Source: Veillonella sp. R32
GTDB taxonomy: Bacteria; Bacillota; Negativicutes; Veillonellales; Veillonellaceae
Direction: 5' to 3'
Assembly (NCBI RefSeq): GCF_010093125.1
Contig: NZ_NMZQ01000001.1
Coordinates: 87,047-151,046, forward strand
DNA length: 64,000 nt
A program made the translations under genes and the position numbers. Below the pieces are notes generated by a model. The model was not told the DNA's origin and did no database searches. It saw nothing but the letters and a program-made list of their open reading frames with translations. Of the stretch, positions 32,553 through 41,058 are shown one piece after another. Every line of letters starts with the position of its first letter. Within the stretch, counting starts at the first letter, position 1.

Positions 32553-34463
32553 ATGAGTGAAGTAAAAATTATTTTACCTGACAACAGTGAACGTTCTTAT
32601 GCAGCGGGCACTACTTTAGGAGAAGCCGTTAAGCAATTATCCAATAGCTTAGCTAAGAAAGTATTAGCCGCAGAGGTTGATGGTGAATTGACTGATTTAC
32701 GTGAAGCCTTACAAGATGGTTCTCACGTTAGCTTTTTAACATTTGAACAACAAGGTGGTAAAGACACTTTACGCCACAGTGCGTCCCATATTATGGCACA
32801 GGCTATTAAACGTCTTTGGCCAGATGCACAGCTTGCTATTGGGCCAGCGATTGAAAATGGTTTCTACTATGATATTGATATGGAACATGTGTTGGTACCA
32901 GAAGATTTAGCTAAAATTGAAGCTGAAATGCAGAAAATTGTTAAAGCTAATTTCCCTATTGAAAAAGAAGTGATTTCCCGTGAGGAAGCACTTACATTAT
33001 TCAAAGAAAAGAAGGAAGCTTATAAAGTTGAATTAATTGAAGATTTACCAGCTGATGCTGAAATCTCTACATATCGTCAAGGTGAATTTGTAGACCTTTG
33101 TGCTGGTCCACATGTAGCATCCACTGGCAAAGTAAAAGCGTTTAAATTACAGAGCTTAGCAGGGGCTTACTGGCGTGGCGATGAAAAAAATAAAATGTTA
33201 CAACGTATTTATGGTACTGCTTTTGAAAAGAAAGAAGAATTAGAAGAATACTTACATTTATTAGAAGAAGCGGCTCGTCGCGATCATCGTAAATTAGGTA
33301 AAGAATTAGGCCTTTTCGTACTTAAAGAACAAGGACCAGGATTCCCATTCTTTTTACCAAAAGGTATGGCTCTTCGCAATGAATTAGAAAACTTCTGGCG
33401 TGAAGTACATCATGATTTCGATTATGAAGAAGTGCGTACGCCAATCATCTTAAACCGTCAGCTTTGGGAACAATCTGGTCACTGGTTCCATTACCGTGAA
33501 AATATGTACACCACTACTATTGATGATGAAGATTATGCTATTAAACCAATGAACTGCCCAGGTGGTATTTTGGTATATCAGAATGAAATGCATTCCTATC
33601 GTGATTTGCCAATTCGTATGGCTGAACTTGGTCTTGTGCATCGTCATGAATTATCTGGTGCTTTACATGGTTTATTCCGTGTACGTAGCTTTACACAAGA
33701 TGATGCCCATGTATTCATGTTACCATCTCAGATTAAATCAGAATTAATCAGTGTTATTGAATTGTTTGACCGCATTTATAGCCAATTTGGTTTAACTTAC
33801 ACTGTTGAATTAAGTACTAAACCAGATAATGCTATGGGGGACGATGCTATTTGGGAAGCGGCGACTAATGCGCTTCGTGAAGCGATTGAAGAAAAACAAA
33901 TCCCATATCAAATCAATGAAGGGGACGGTGCTTTCTATGGTCCTAAATTAGACTTCCATATTCGTGATTCCATTGGTCGTACTTGGCAGTGTGGTACTAT
34001 TCAGCTAGATATGAACTTGCCTGAACGTTTCCACATGGAATACATTGGGGAAGATGGTCAAAAACATCAACCTATCATGATTCACCGTGCCTGCTTCGGT
34101 TCGATGGAACGTTTTATTGGCATCTTGATTGAACACTATGCAGGTGCATTCCCAACTTGGTTGGCACCAGTACAAGTTAAAATCTTGCCTATTAGTGAAA
34201 AACATGTAGAATATGCTCAGAAATTGCGTGATGCTTTCAAAAAAGCCTATATTCGTGTTGAATTGGATGACCGTAGTGAAAAAATTGGCTACAAGATTCG
34301 TCAGGCACAGATGGAAAAAGTGCCTTACATGTTAGTGGTAGGGGACAAAGAAGAACAAGACGGCACTGTAGCAGTTCGTAGTCGCTCAGAAGGCGAAAAA
34401 GGTGCTGTTAAATGGGAAGACTTCTTAGGGGATATCTTACAAGAAGTAAAAGAACGTAAATAA
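32553..34463 (+). CDS. thrS: Threonyl-tRNA synthetase
   Basis: ThrS charges tRNA-Thr. The 636-residue protein has an N-terminal TGS domain (about 1-62). An editing domain follows with HSASHIMAQA near residue 76 and the second zinc-like motif VDLCAGPHV near 180. The class II core has a YAIKPMNCPGGI block with the zinc Cys, RMAELGLVHRHE and GALHGLFRVRSF. An anticodon-binding C-terminal domain starts near QVKILPISEKHVEYA. AAGGAGG lies upstream. Expression should depend on the T-box leader. A terminator follows. Confidence 0.98.
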   Translation: MSEVKIILPDNSERSYAAGTTLGEAVKQLSNSLAKKVLAAEVDGELTDLREALQDGSHVSFLTFEQQGGKDTLRHSASHIMAQAIKRLWPDAQLAIGPAIENGFYYDIDMEHVLVPEDLAKIEAEMQKIVKANFPIEKEVISREEALTLFKEKKEAYKVELIEDLPADAEISTYRQGEFVDLCAGPHVASTGKVKAFKLQSLAGAYWRGDEKNKMLQRIYGTAFEKKEELEEYLHLLEEAARRDHRKLGKELGLFVLKEQGPGFPFFLPKGMALRNELENFWREVHHDFDYEEVRTPIILNRQLWEQSGHWFHYRENMYTTTIDDEDYAIKPMNCPGGILVYQNEMHSYRDLPIRMAELGLVHRHELSGALHGLFRVRSFTQDDAHVFMLPSQIKSELISVIELFDRIYSQFGLTYTVELSTKPDNAMGDDAIWEAATNALREAIEEKQIPYQINEGDGAFYGPKLDFHIRDSIGRTWQCGTIQLDMNLPERFHMEYIGEDGQKHQPIMIHRACFGSMERFIGILIEHYAGAFPTWLAPVQVKILPISEKHVEYAQKLRDAFKKAYIRVELDDRSEKIGYKIRQAQMEKVPYMLVVGDKEEQDGTVAVRSRSEGEKGAVKWEDFLGDILQEVKERK

Positions 34464-34520
34464 GATATAACTGAATAAAACAGTATACATAATTAAAGCT
34501 ACCATGCTTAATTGTATAAG

Positions 34521-34562
34521 AGAACCTAAAGTAGGCGTATTCATCTACTTTAGGTTCTTTTT
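34521..34562 (+). terminator. Intrinsic terminator after thrS
   Basis: AGAACCTAAAGTAG (34521-34534) pairs perfectly with CTACTTTAGGTTCT (34545-34558), a 14-bp stem with a 10-base loop, followed by T residues. Confidence 0.9.
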
Positions 34563-34630
34563 ATGTTACTTCTAAGTAACTTTCTTTTGACTTGTTGCAA
34601 AATAGCGACTATATTTTCGAATAAACTATG

Positions 34631-34659
34631 TTGACAGTCTATATGTTCTTTTTTACAAT
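34631..34659 (+). promoter_or_regulatory. Strong promoter for the helicase-like ATPase gene
   Basis: Consensus TTGACA (34631-34636) and TACAAT (34654-34659) are 17 bases apart and about 40 bases before the ATG. The gene thus has its own unit. Confidence 0.75.
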
Positions 34660-34700
34660 ATACATAATAGATACTGTAAGAACTAGTAGGTGGAGAGAGT

Positions 34701-37700
34701 ATGGTCAGCTATAAGGAAAACGTTAGACCTCATATGAAAAAAGCAGTCCGCGATCATAAAAATGACATTTTAAATGCGTGGATTCTCATAGAACAATTGG
34801 CGGAAGGTACTTTAGAGACTGAAGAATTGACCCCATTTTTGAAACGCAATATGAATGCCTTAAAAAATACGTTGGTCACGAAAATGGAAGCGGTGGCACA
34901 GACTATTTCGTCGCGATGGTCAAAGAAAAGAGAACAATTAGAGGCTAAATTAGCGACTTTAGACGAATCAGAGAAACATCAGGCGTTACGAAAAAAGTTA
35001 GAAATTGCTATTGAGCGACTTAAACGGAAACCACCGGTGGGGGTAACGATTTTCATAGGACGTTACCCTTTTTCGGAGGTTATCTCTGTATTGCGACAGC
35101 AATATAATTTTAAAGCGACTCATGAGGAAGTGAGCGGTTATCGTACGCCTAAGTTTGGCATGGCTTTTAATTTAAATTATGATTTAAAAATGGTGGATGA
35201 GTCAGCCGTATTTTTACCAGTTAGTACTTATATTCGTCAGCATAAGATTTTACCTGACTCGCCAGAAACCGTAGCAACGGCGGAAAGTGACTTAGGTAAG
35301 CGTTTAAGCACATTGTTTGAAAGTAATTTTGACTATGCCATACGTCGTATTATTAAAGAGTGGCATTTGGACGATCAAACTATTTACTTTAAAATTAATG
35401 ACCACGTTATGAGTGATAGTAATTTATCACTTCATTCATTTTTTATTGCTGATTTAGAGGTTGCCAAACGATATAGTTATCGTAATTTGATGGCCTATTT
35501 ATATGGTACTCAACAAGAGCGAGTTAATTTGGATAGCCATAAGAACTCTAACCGATTTGCTGGTGAGACTTTACGTAAATTACTGGAACCTAAGAGGTAT
35601 CCTTGTGGGCGATATCCTACGGAAACTAAATTTTCTTTATCACTTATGCAACAAGTAGCAGTGAATATCATTCGTGCTAATAATGAACCGTTGGTTAGTG
35701 TAAATGGGCCACCAGGTACGGGGAAAACAACGTTATTAAAGGATGTATTTGCCGATTTTGTAGTAACTCAAGCGTATGAGATGAGCACTATGAAAAAACG
35801 TCGCATTACAGAATGTATTGGTGATAGAGATAGTAGAATTGAAGTTTTGCCTCAAACTATTACTGATAAAGGCATTTTGGTAGCTAGCTCCAATAATGGT
35901 GCTATTCAAAATATTATGCTGGAATTACCTAAAGTGGCTAATATAAGTGAAAGCTTTCGTGAAAGTTTATTACAATGTGATTATTTTCGTGATATTTCTA
36001 ATGGAATTATGCCTTCGGTGAATGAGCGCAAAATTGCTAATAGCGACGAAGTTGACGTATCTAAGGACCTTGGTGACGAGAATATACTTGAAACGAGTGT
36101 TATTAAGAACAATGGTTTATCTGAGGCTGATTTTGCTACCTTAGTAGACGGTGATATAGACACGATAGAGCCTATGAGTCTTTTTCCAGAGCATTACAGC
36201 AAAAATGATTTAGAGTCGAATTGGGGCTTATTTGCTATTGAAGGTGGCACAGCTAGTAAGTTAAAGCTTTTATTAGAGAAAGTACAAGGCGTAGCATATT
36301 ATTTGGAACATGACTATATGCCAAATCCTAAAGTGTATAATATGTTTTTAGCTACTTATAAAGCTGTAAAAGATTGGCAGAATCAACAACAAGCATACTA
36401 TGAACGAATGTATGAATTAGAACGGGTAAAAGCAGCTTATGAGCAAGCTAAGATTGATTTTCCGCGGGATAATGAGGTACGCGAGACTAAATGGCAAGCC
36501 TTACAGGCGTCAGCGCAACAAGCCGTAAAAGATACGAGTGCCTTAAAAGAGCAATATGCAGTTCGAACCAATGAAGTACGAGCTCGGTTGGTTAATATTC
36601 ATGGTCAAATTGATATTTTACAAGGAGAATGGCAAGAGCAATTTTTAGCGGATCCTTTAGCAGATTTAACAGAATTAGATACAAAATTACAAGCTGTAAT
36701 TGCTGAGCGAGATCAATTAGAAGCGGAATTACAAAGTGCTATAACTGCATCAAAATCTTTATTTACGAAACAGGCTAGCTTAGCGAAAGAAGTAAGTAAA
36801 GAGTGGATCAAATTGCAGGAATGGCAACAGTTTAGAAAGCGAGAGTTAGAGATATTAAAAACTAAATATGAGGAGCTAAAGGCAAGTAAAGGCTTCGCGC
36901 AAGATGATTTGTTTCCAACTATGGAGGGACTAAACTTTTCCACGTCTTATGAAGCCTTACAAATGAGTAATCCTTGGTTTGATGAAGCGTTTCGTCAGAA
37001 ACAAACGGAGTTATTTATTTTGGCATTACAAGTGCGTAAACAATTCTTGTATGAAAATCGTGAAGCGGTAGCGATGGCGGCCGCCATTTGGCTAGAGCGT
37101 AATGCGTATAAAACAGCGGATAGAGTTAATATATTAGCGGCGGCATGGGAATGGTTAAATTTAGTTATTCCCGTAGTGAGTACGACTTTTGCTAGTTTAG
37201 GGCGTATGTTTGATGTGGCTAAAGCGCGTATGATTGGCAATTTGTTTATTGATGAAGCTGGTCAAGCCTTACCCTATGCGTGTATTGGTGGTTTGATTCG
37301 CAGTAAACGAGTTATTGCAGTAGGTGACCCTATGCAGATTGAGCCAGTTATGACATTAGACTCCATGGTGTTAGGCTTAATTGCCAATACATATGGTGTT
37401 AGTGCTAAGTACATATCTAGCACGGCTTCTGTGCAAACTATTATTGATGAAGCCAGTCCATTTGGCTATTATAAGGATAGTACTACGTGGATAGGGATTC
37501 CTTTATGGGTTCATCGCCGTTGTAATGAACCGATGTTTTCTATTGCTAATGAAATTGCTTATAATGGTCAGATGGTGCAGGGGAAATTGAATGCTAATGC
37601 ACATATACAGGCGCAATGGTATCATGTACCAGGTAAGGCTGTACAGAAATATGTGGCTGAGCAAGGCGAGTTTTTAGTGCAGTGTATTAAGGAACGTTTG

Positions 37701-38096
37701 GCAGAGAATCCTTCTTTGAAAGATTCTATATACGTAATCTCGCCTTTTAAAAACGTAGCTAGATGTTTAGCGGCCCTTTTAAAGCAGATAAAGTTTACTC
37801 AGTATAGTGAAACCGATAAAAATAGACCTACTAATGTAGGTACTGTTCATACATTTCAGGGGAAGGAAGCTGATATTGTTTACTTAGTACTGGGAGCGGA
37901 TCAGGCTAGTGTGGGAGCTGCTCGTTGGGCGGTAGCTAAACCTAATATTTTGAATGTTGCGGCTACACGGGCTAAAAAAGAGTTTTATGTAATTGGTGAT
38001 AAAACATTATATAGTCAGTTACAAAGTGGGATTATGAATCGTACTATAGACATATTAAATAAAGTTAATTCAAAAGAACGCACTACTGAGGATTAA
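34701..38096 (+). CDS. Large superfamily 1 helicase-like ATPase (AAA_11/AAA_12 type)
   Basis: The 1131-residue protein resembles the Upf1/Dna2-like branch of superfamily 1. Walker A NGPPGTGKTTLL lies near residues 335-346, Walker B FIDEAGQALP near 847-856, GDPMQIEPV (motif III) near 875, HTFQGKEADIVYLV (motif V) near 1049, and AATRAKKEFYVIGD (motif VI) near 1088. About 500 residues separate Walker A from Walker B. They hold an acidic stretch (about 435-500) and a long charged coiled coil (about 565-740). A helical N-terminal region of about 320 residues has no motif I recognise. The gene is monocistronic, with its own promoter, and ends before a shared terminator. Defence, RNA or DNA repair roles are all possible. 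Confidence 0.8.
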   Translation: MVSYKENVRPHMKKAVRDHKNDILNAWILIEQLAEGTLETEELTPFLKRNMNALKNTLVTKMEAVAQTISSRWSKKREQLEAKLATLDESEKHQALRKKLEIAIERLKRKPPVGVTIFIGRYPFSEVISVLRQQYNFKATHEEVSGYRTPKFGMAFNLNYDLKMVDESAVFLPVSTYIRQHKILPDSPETVATAESDLGKRLSTLFESNFDYAIRRIIKEWHLDDQTIYFKINDHVMSDSNLSLHSFFIADLEVAKRYSYRNLMAYLYGTQQERVNLDSHKNSNRFAGETLRKLLEPKRYPCGRYPTETKFSLSLMQQVAVNIIRANNEPLVSVNGPPGTGKTTLLKDVFADFVVTQAYEMSTMKKRRITECIGDRDSRIEVLPQTITDKGILVASSNNGAIQNIMLELPKVANISESFRESLLQCDYFRDISNGIMPSVNERKIANSDEVDVSKDLGDENILETSVIKNNGLSEADFATLVDGDIDTIEPMSLFPEHYSKNDLESNWGLFAIEGGTASKLKLLLEKVQGVAYYLEHDYMPNPKVYNMFLATYKAVKDWQNQQQAYYERMYELERVKAAYEQAKIDFPRDNEVRETKWQALQASAQQAVKDTSALKEQYAVRTNEVRARLVNIHGQIDILQGEWQEQFLADPLADLTELDTKLQAVIAERDQLEAELQSAITASKSLFTKQASLAKEVSKEWIKLQEWQQFRKRELEILKTKYEELKASKGFAQDDLFPTMEGLNFSTSYEALQMSNPWFDEAFRQKQTELFILALQVRKQFLYENREAVAMAAAIWLERNAYKTADRVNILAAAWEWLNLVIPVVSTTFASLGRMFDVAKARMIGNLFIDEAGQALPYACIGGLIRSKRVIAVGDPMQIEPVMTLDSMVLGLIANTYGVSAKYISSTASVQTIIDEASPFGYYKDSTTWIGIPLWVHRRCNEPMFSIANEIAYNGQMVQGKLNANAHIQAQWYHVPGKAVQKYVAEQGEFLVQCIKERLAENPSLKDSIYVISPFKNVARCLAALLKQIKFTQYSETDKNRPTNVGTVHTFQGKEADIVYLVLGADQASVGAARWAVAKPNILNVAATRAKKEFYVIGDKTLYSQLQSGIMNRTIDILNKVNSKERTTED

Positions 38097-38151
38097 AGCT
38101 AGTACAGGTGGATTAGTGGTGCGGCGCTAATAAGGGGTATTGGAAATAATA

Positions 38152-38197
38152 AAAAAGCTATCACTAGTCGATATTACATCGCTTGTGATAGCTTTTT
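38152..38197. terminator. Bidirectional terminator between convergent genes
   Basis: AAAAAGCTATCAC (38152-38164) pairs perfectly with GTGATAGCTTTTT (38185-38197), a 13-bp stem with A and T tracts that serve both strands. Confidence 0.9.
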
Positions 38198-38219
38198 ATT
38201 ATACTTACTGTAAGGTATA

Positions 38220-38495
38220 TTATAGAGCTTTGTCAAAAACTGCTTTAATTAATTGTTTAGTTTCTTCATAGCTCTCGCCTGGTTTAGCTTCATATTGTTT
38301 ATCTAAATCAAACCAAAGATTTGGGTAATATTCATAAGGGTGAGTTTTGAATAATTCATGAGCATCCTGATCTTCTACCCAATTAATTTTAATATTACCA
38401 TAAGCTGGATTTTCAGCTTTTAATTCTTCAATTGCTTTAAATGCATTTTTGCAATAAGGACAACCGTTTAAGTGGAAACCTAAAATTTCTTTCAT
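38220..38495 (-). CDS. Glutaredoxin-like thiol oxidoreductase
   Basis: Small thioredoxin-fold protein, 91 residues, with the glutaredoxin active site Cys12-Pro-Tyr-Cys15 (HLNGCPYCKNAFKAIEEL) and a later cis-Pro region (EYYPNLWFDL). It should reduce protein disulfides or glutathione-type mixed disulfides in the cytoplasm; the electron donor is not clear. AAAGGATG stands upstream of its ATG on the minus strand. It is about 165 bases downstream of the LysR gene on the same strand and shares a bidirectional terminator with the ATPase gene. Confidence 0.85.
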   Translation of the reverse strand: MKEILGFHLNGCPYCKNAFKAIEELKAENPAYGNIKINWVEDQDAHELFKTHPYEYYPNLWFDLDKQYEAKPGESYEETKQLIKAVFDKAL

Positions 38496-38659
38496 AGTTA
38501 TTCATCCTTTACGTATTATCAACACAGAAATAATGAAAGGGTAGTGGTTACAAGTAACTACTACCCATAGTATACCATATAATTGCATAACATTCAATTT
38601 TTTAGATATGAAATGTTTAGCTTTTACATATTAAAGTGCCTTTAAAAAGATAGGCTCAC

Positions 38660-39550
38660 TTACATTATGCCTTGATAAAATTCTAAGAATTGTTTGGCTA
38701 CTAAGGAGGGGCTATGGCCTTTTATGGTAATAAAGCTTTTGTGAAAGCCCGTAGCAAGTTCTGGTAACCGAATGCGTGTCATTTTACGACCGTGTACTTT
38801 TTCTTGGACATCCATAGGGATGATGGCTACCGTTCGTCCTAATTGAGCCCATTCAATGGCTGAACTTTTGGTTGTCGTTACGGAGATTACGTTTAAATTA
38901 TTGAATAAGCGGCTTGCACTTTGCATGAGCATTCGTACGGAGCCACCGGATAAACTAATCGGGCAACGGGCAATTTCCTCCCAGGTAAGACTTTCTTTTT
39001 CCTGAGTATTCCAAAATATGTCATTGCGAAATAGGGCATACAAAGATTCCGGCTGGGTAAAAAGAATATCAAAGCGGCTGGTATCTACCATTTGAGAATT
39101 ACATAAGCCAATTTCAGATCGACCATTTAGTAAGGATTCTGTTACGTCACTCATGAGACCTTCGTAGATTTCATAGTGCACCGATGGATATTTGTGAGAA
39201 AAGGCTTGTAAATATTGTTGAATAAGACCGGTGGAACGGGACGCAGAAGAGCTAATGCGCAAGGTGCCTTCTACAGCTGAATTCAAGCGTTTTACATCTT
39301 CGTAAGCAGCTTCTTCAATAGCACAAAGTTGTTGTGCCTTTTCATAAAAAATACGCCCTGCTTCGGTGAGACGAAAATTAGCCCCTCGTTGACCGCGTTT
39401 TATATGCAAGAGGGGCGTACCAAACTCAGCTTCTAAATATTTAAGCTGTTTGCTTAAGGCAGGTTGTGTGATATGTAAAATATTAGCTGCCTGTGTCATA
39501 TTGCCAGTTTGTACTAAAATAATGAAGTTGTAATAATATGATGTGTCCAT
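38660..39550 (-). CDS. LysR family transcriptional regulator
   Basis: The 296-residue protein has an N-terminal winged helix-turn-helix (residues 3-62: NFIILVQTGNMTQAANILHITQPALSKQLKYLE) and a C-terminal substrate-binding domain (about 90-294) that senses an unknown co-inducer. GGGAGG lies upstream of the ATG on the minus strand. LysR regulators often control a divergent neighbour, but here the upstream gene (yigZ) points the same way, so the target is unclear. A perfect palindrome in its leader (39579-39592) is a candidate autoregulatory site. Confidence 0.93.
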   Translation of the reverse strand: MDTSYYYNFIILVQTGNMTQAANILHITQPALSKQLKYLEAEFGTPLLHIKRGQRGANFRLTEAGRIFYEKAQQLCAIEEAAYEDVKRLNSAVEGTLRISSSASRSTGLIQQYLQAFSHKYPSVHYEIYEGLMSDVTESLLNGRSEIGLCNSQMVDTSRFDILFTQPESLYALFRNDIFWNTQEKESLTWEEIARCPISLSGGSVRMLMQSASRLFNNLNVISVTTTKSSAIEWAQLGRTVAIIPMDVQEKVHGRKMTRIRLPELATGFHKSFITIKGHSPSLVAKQFLEFYQGIM

Positions 39551-39578
39551 GAGAATCCTCCCTGCCTATACAAGTAAG

Positions 39579-39592
39579 ATTGTCATGACAAT
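39579..39592. promoter_or_regulatory. Perfect 14-bp palindrome in the LysR gene leader
   Basis: ATTGTCATGACAAT reads the same on both strands and ends 29 bases before the start codon. A LysR autoregulation site is one reading, but other regulators are possible. Confidence 0.4.
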
Positions 39593-39758
39593 GTAGCGTG
39601 GGCGTACTACTTTATACTGTATTTACTTTATTGTACTATGGGAAACGGTATTTGTCATTACCCCCGTAGGTATAAAGAACCCTCCACGTATTAGTAACTA
39701 GGTAGTTAGTGGTGTCATATATTTTAATAGGGTGAAAAGATGATTCTTATTTAGCCCG

Positions 39759-40400
39759 TTAATTAGAGGTATCGTTATAGGGGAGGGCTACCAGTTTTTC
39801 TTCCAATAAAGTCCAATTATGTTGGCCACTGGTTAAATTAGCTAAACTTGTTGCTAGTTGGTCTAATCGTTGCGGTTCTACATAAATAGTGATAGCTACA
39901 GAATCGGTAAAACTAGTTTCATAGTAATAATTTTCGTCTTGTAAATATCGCTCCACAGCACCATACAAACCGTAGTCAATGGTAATGCTAATCAGTTGTC
40001 TGGGGGCATGTAAAGTTTTAGGGGCGCTATGAATAGCTTCAGCTGCACTATGGGCATACGCTCTGATGAGACCACCGGCCCCTAATTTAATGCCGCCAAA
40101 GTATCGGGTCACCACAATCAAAGTATTGGTAATGCCTGTTTTTTTTAATACTTCTAACATCGGCTTGCCCGCGGTGCCGGAGGGCTCGCCGTTATCTGAA
40201 GAGCGCTGTCGTTCTTGGCGGGGGCCTAACGCATAAGCCGTACAATTATGTGTGGCATCCCAAAATTCTTTGGTAATGCGCGCAATAGCCGCTTGGGCTT
40301 CATTTTCCGTTGTACACGGAATAGCGGTGGCAATGAAGCGGGATTTTTCAACAATATATTCAATGCGATGTTCTTCGCTAACTGTAATATAAGATTCCAT
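39759..40400 (-). CDS. yigZ: YigZ/IMPACT family protein
   Basis: Conserved protein of the YigZ (UPF0029/IMPACT) family. The eukaryotic relative affects Gcn2 signalling; the bacterial role is not settled. The 213-residue product has the N-terminal signature block with KSRFIATAIPCTTE, the diagnostic DNGEPSGTAGKPMLEVL, and VVTRYFGGIKLGAGGLIRAYAHSA. A C-terminal DUF1949-type ferredoxin-like domain follows (about 140-205). AGGGGG lies before ATG on the minus strand. A 19-bp inverted repeat overlaps its probable -35 element. Confidence 0.92.
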   Translation of the reverse strand: MESYITVSEEHRIEYIVEKSRFIATAIPCTTENEAQAAIARITKEFWDATHNCTAYALGPRQERQRSSDNGEPSGTAGKPMLEVLKKTGITNTLIVVTRYFGGIKLGAGGLIRAYAHSAAEAIHSAPKTLHAPRQLISITIDYGLYGAVERYLQDENYYYETSFTDSVAITIYVEPQRLDQLATSLANLTSGQHNWTLLEEKLVALPYNDTSN

Positions 40401-40432
40401 GGATACCCCCTGTTAAAATATATAAATTAGTC

Positions 40433-40451
40433 ATTGATAGATACTATCAAT
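40433..40451 (-). promoter_or_regulatory. Inverted repeat overlapping the yigZ promoter
   Basis: ATTGATAG (40433-40440) and CTATCAAT (40444-40451) are perfect complements around ATA. On the minus strand the repeat contains TTGATA, with TTTATA 18 bases downstream as a possible -10, so a bound protein would block the promoter. Confidence 0.45.
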
Positions 40452-40569
40452 AGGGCTTGCATTTAAGATACTAAAAGGTCGTGGTTATACAGTTTTGTTT
40501 GACCTATAGAGTATATACTGACTTTATTTTATGATACGTAATTTTGAAGAAATACACAATACCCCCTTG

Positions 40570-40598
40570 TTGACGTTCTTACTGAGAAGGTTTAACAT
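40570..40598 (+). promoter_or_regulatory. Promoter for csoR-copA
   Basis: TTGACG (40570-40575) and TAACAT (40593-40598) are 17 bases apart. The 361-base gap between yigZ and csoR also holds the yigZ repeat and the CsoR-type operator; I see no further element in it. Confidence 0.5.
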
Positions 40599-40612
40599 AA
40601 TAGGTAGTTAAG

Positions 40613-40629
40613 ATACTCCCCTGGGGTAT
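40613..40629 (+). promoter_or_regulatory. Probable CsoR operator
   Basis: ATACTCCCCTGGGGTAT is a near-perfect palindrome (one mismatched pair) with the GC-tract and flanking TA pattern of known CsoR sites. It lies about 8-24 bases after the likely transcription start of csoR-copA, a normal position for a repressor. Confidence 0.65.
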
Positions 40630-40761
40630 ATTTGAGAGTCTATGAAACTCATATTTATTTATCCACTGAATTAGTGCGATTAAGAAAATAAAATGATAGT
40701 TTAGGGCAGTGATTAAGGCTTGGAGTATTTGTGAATAGATAAATCATGTAAGGAGGTCATT

Positions 40762-41031
40762 ATGTTAAATGATATGGAAATAGATAAATTAAGTCGACGC
40801 TTGCGTCGTATTAAAGGGCAGGTCGAGGGGATTGAAAAGATGATTGACGATCATCGTTATTGTGTGGAAGTGTTGCAACAAATTGGGGTAGTACGGGCTG
40901 CTTTATATCAAGTGGGGCTTATCATGCTAGAAAGTCATTCCCGTTCTTGTGTAGTAGATGCGATTAAAAAGGGCAACGAAGATGATGCGATTACAGAATT
41001 AATGGGTGTCTATAAATCGCTACATAAATAA
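40762..41031 (+). CDS. csoR: Copper-sensing repressor CsoR
   Basis: CsoR represses copper export genes and releases DNA when it binds Cu(I). The 89-residue all-helical protein has the family start LSRRLRRIKGQVEGIEKM and the Cu(I) ligand set Cys34, His59 and Cys63 (RYCVEVLQQ and ESHSRSCVVDAI). This spacing matches CsoR rather than nickel or formaldehyde sensors of the same family. AAGGAGG precedes ATG. It precedes copA by 27 bases, and a CsoR-like site lies upstream, so the operon is probably autoregulated. Confidence 0.93.
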   Translation: MLNDMEIDKLSRRLRRIKGQVEGIEKMIDDHRYCVEVLQQIGVVRAALYQVGLIMLESHSRSCVVDAIKKGNEDDAITELMGVYKSLHK

Positions 41032-41058
41032 GTAAATGACTAGAAGGATGTGATTATT

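Noticed and set aside
34701..38096. Calling the large ATPase a defence system
   Set aside because: No partner gene, phage remnant, mobile element or shift in base composition is visible beside it.
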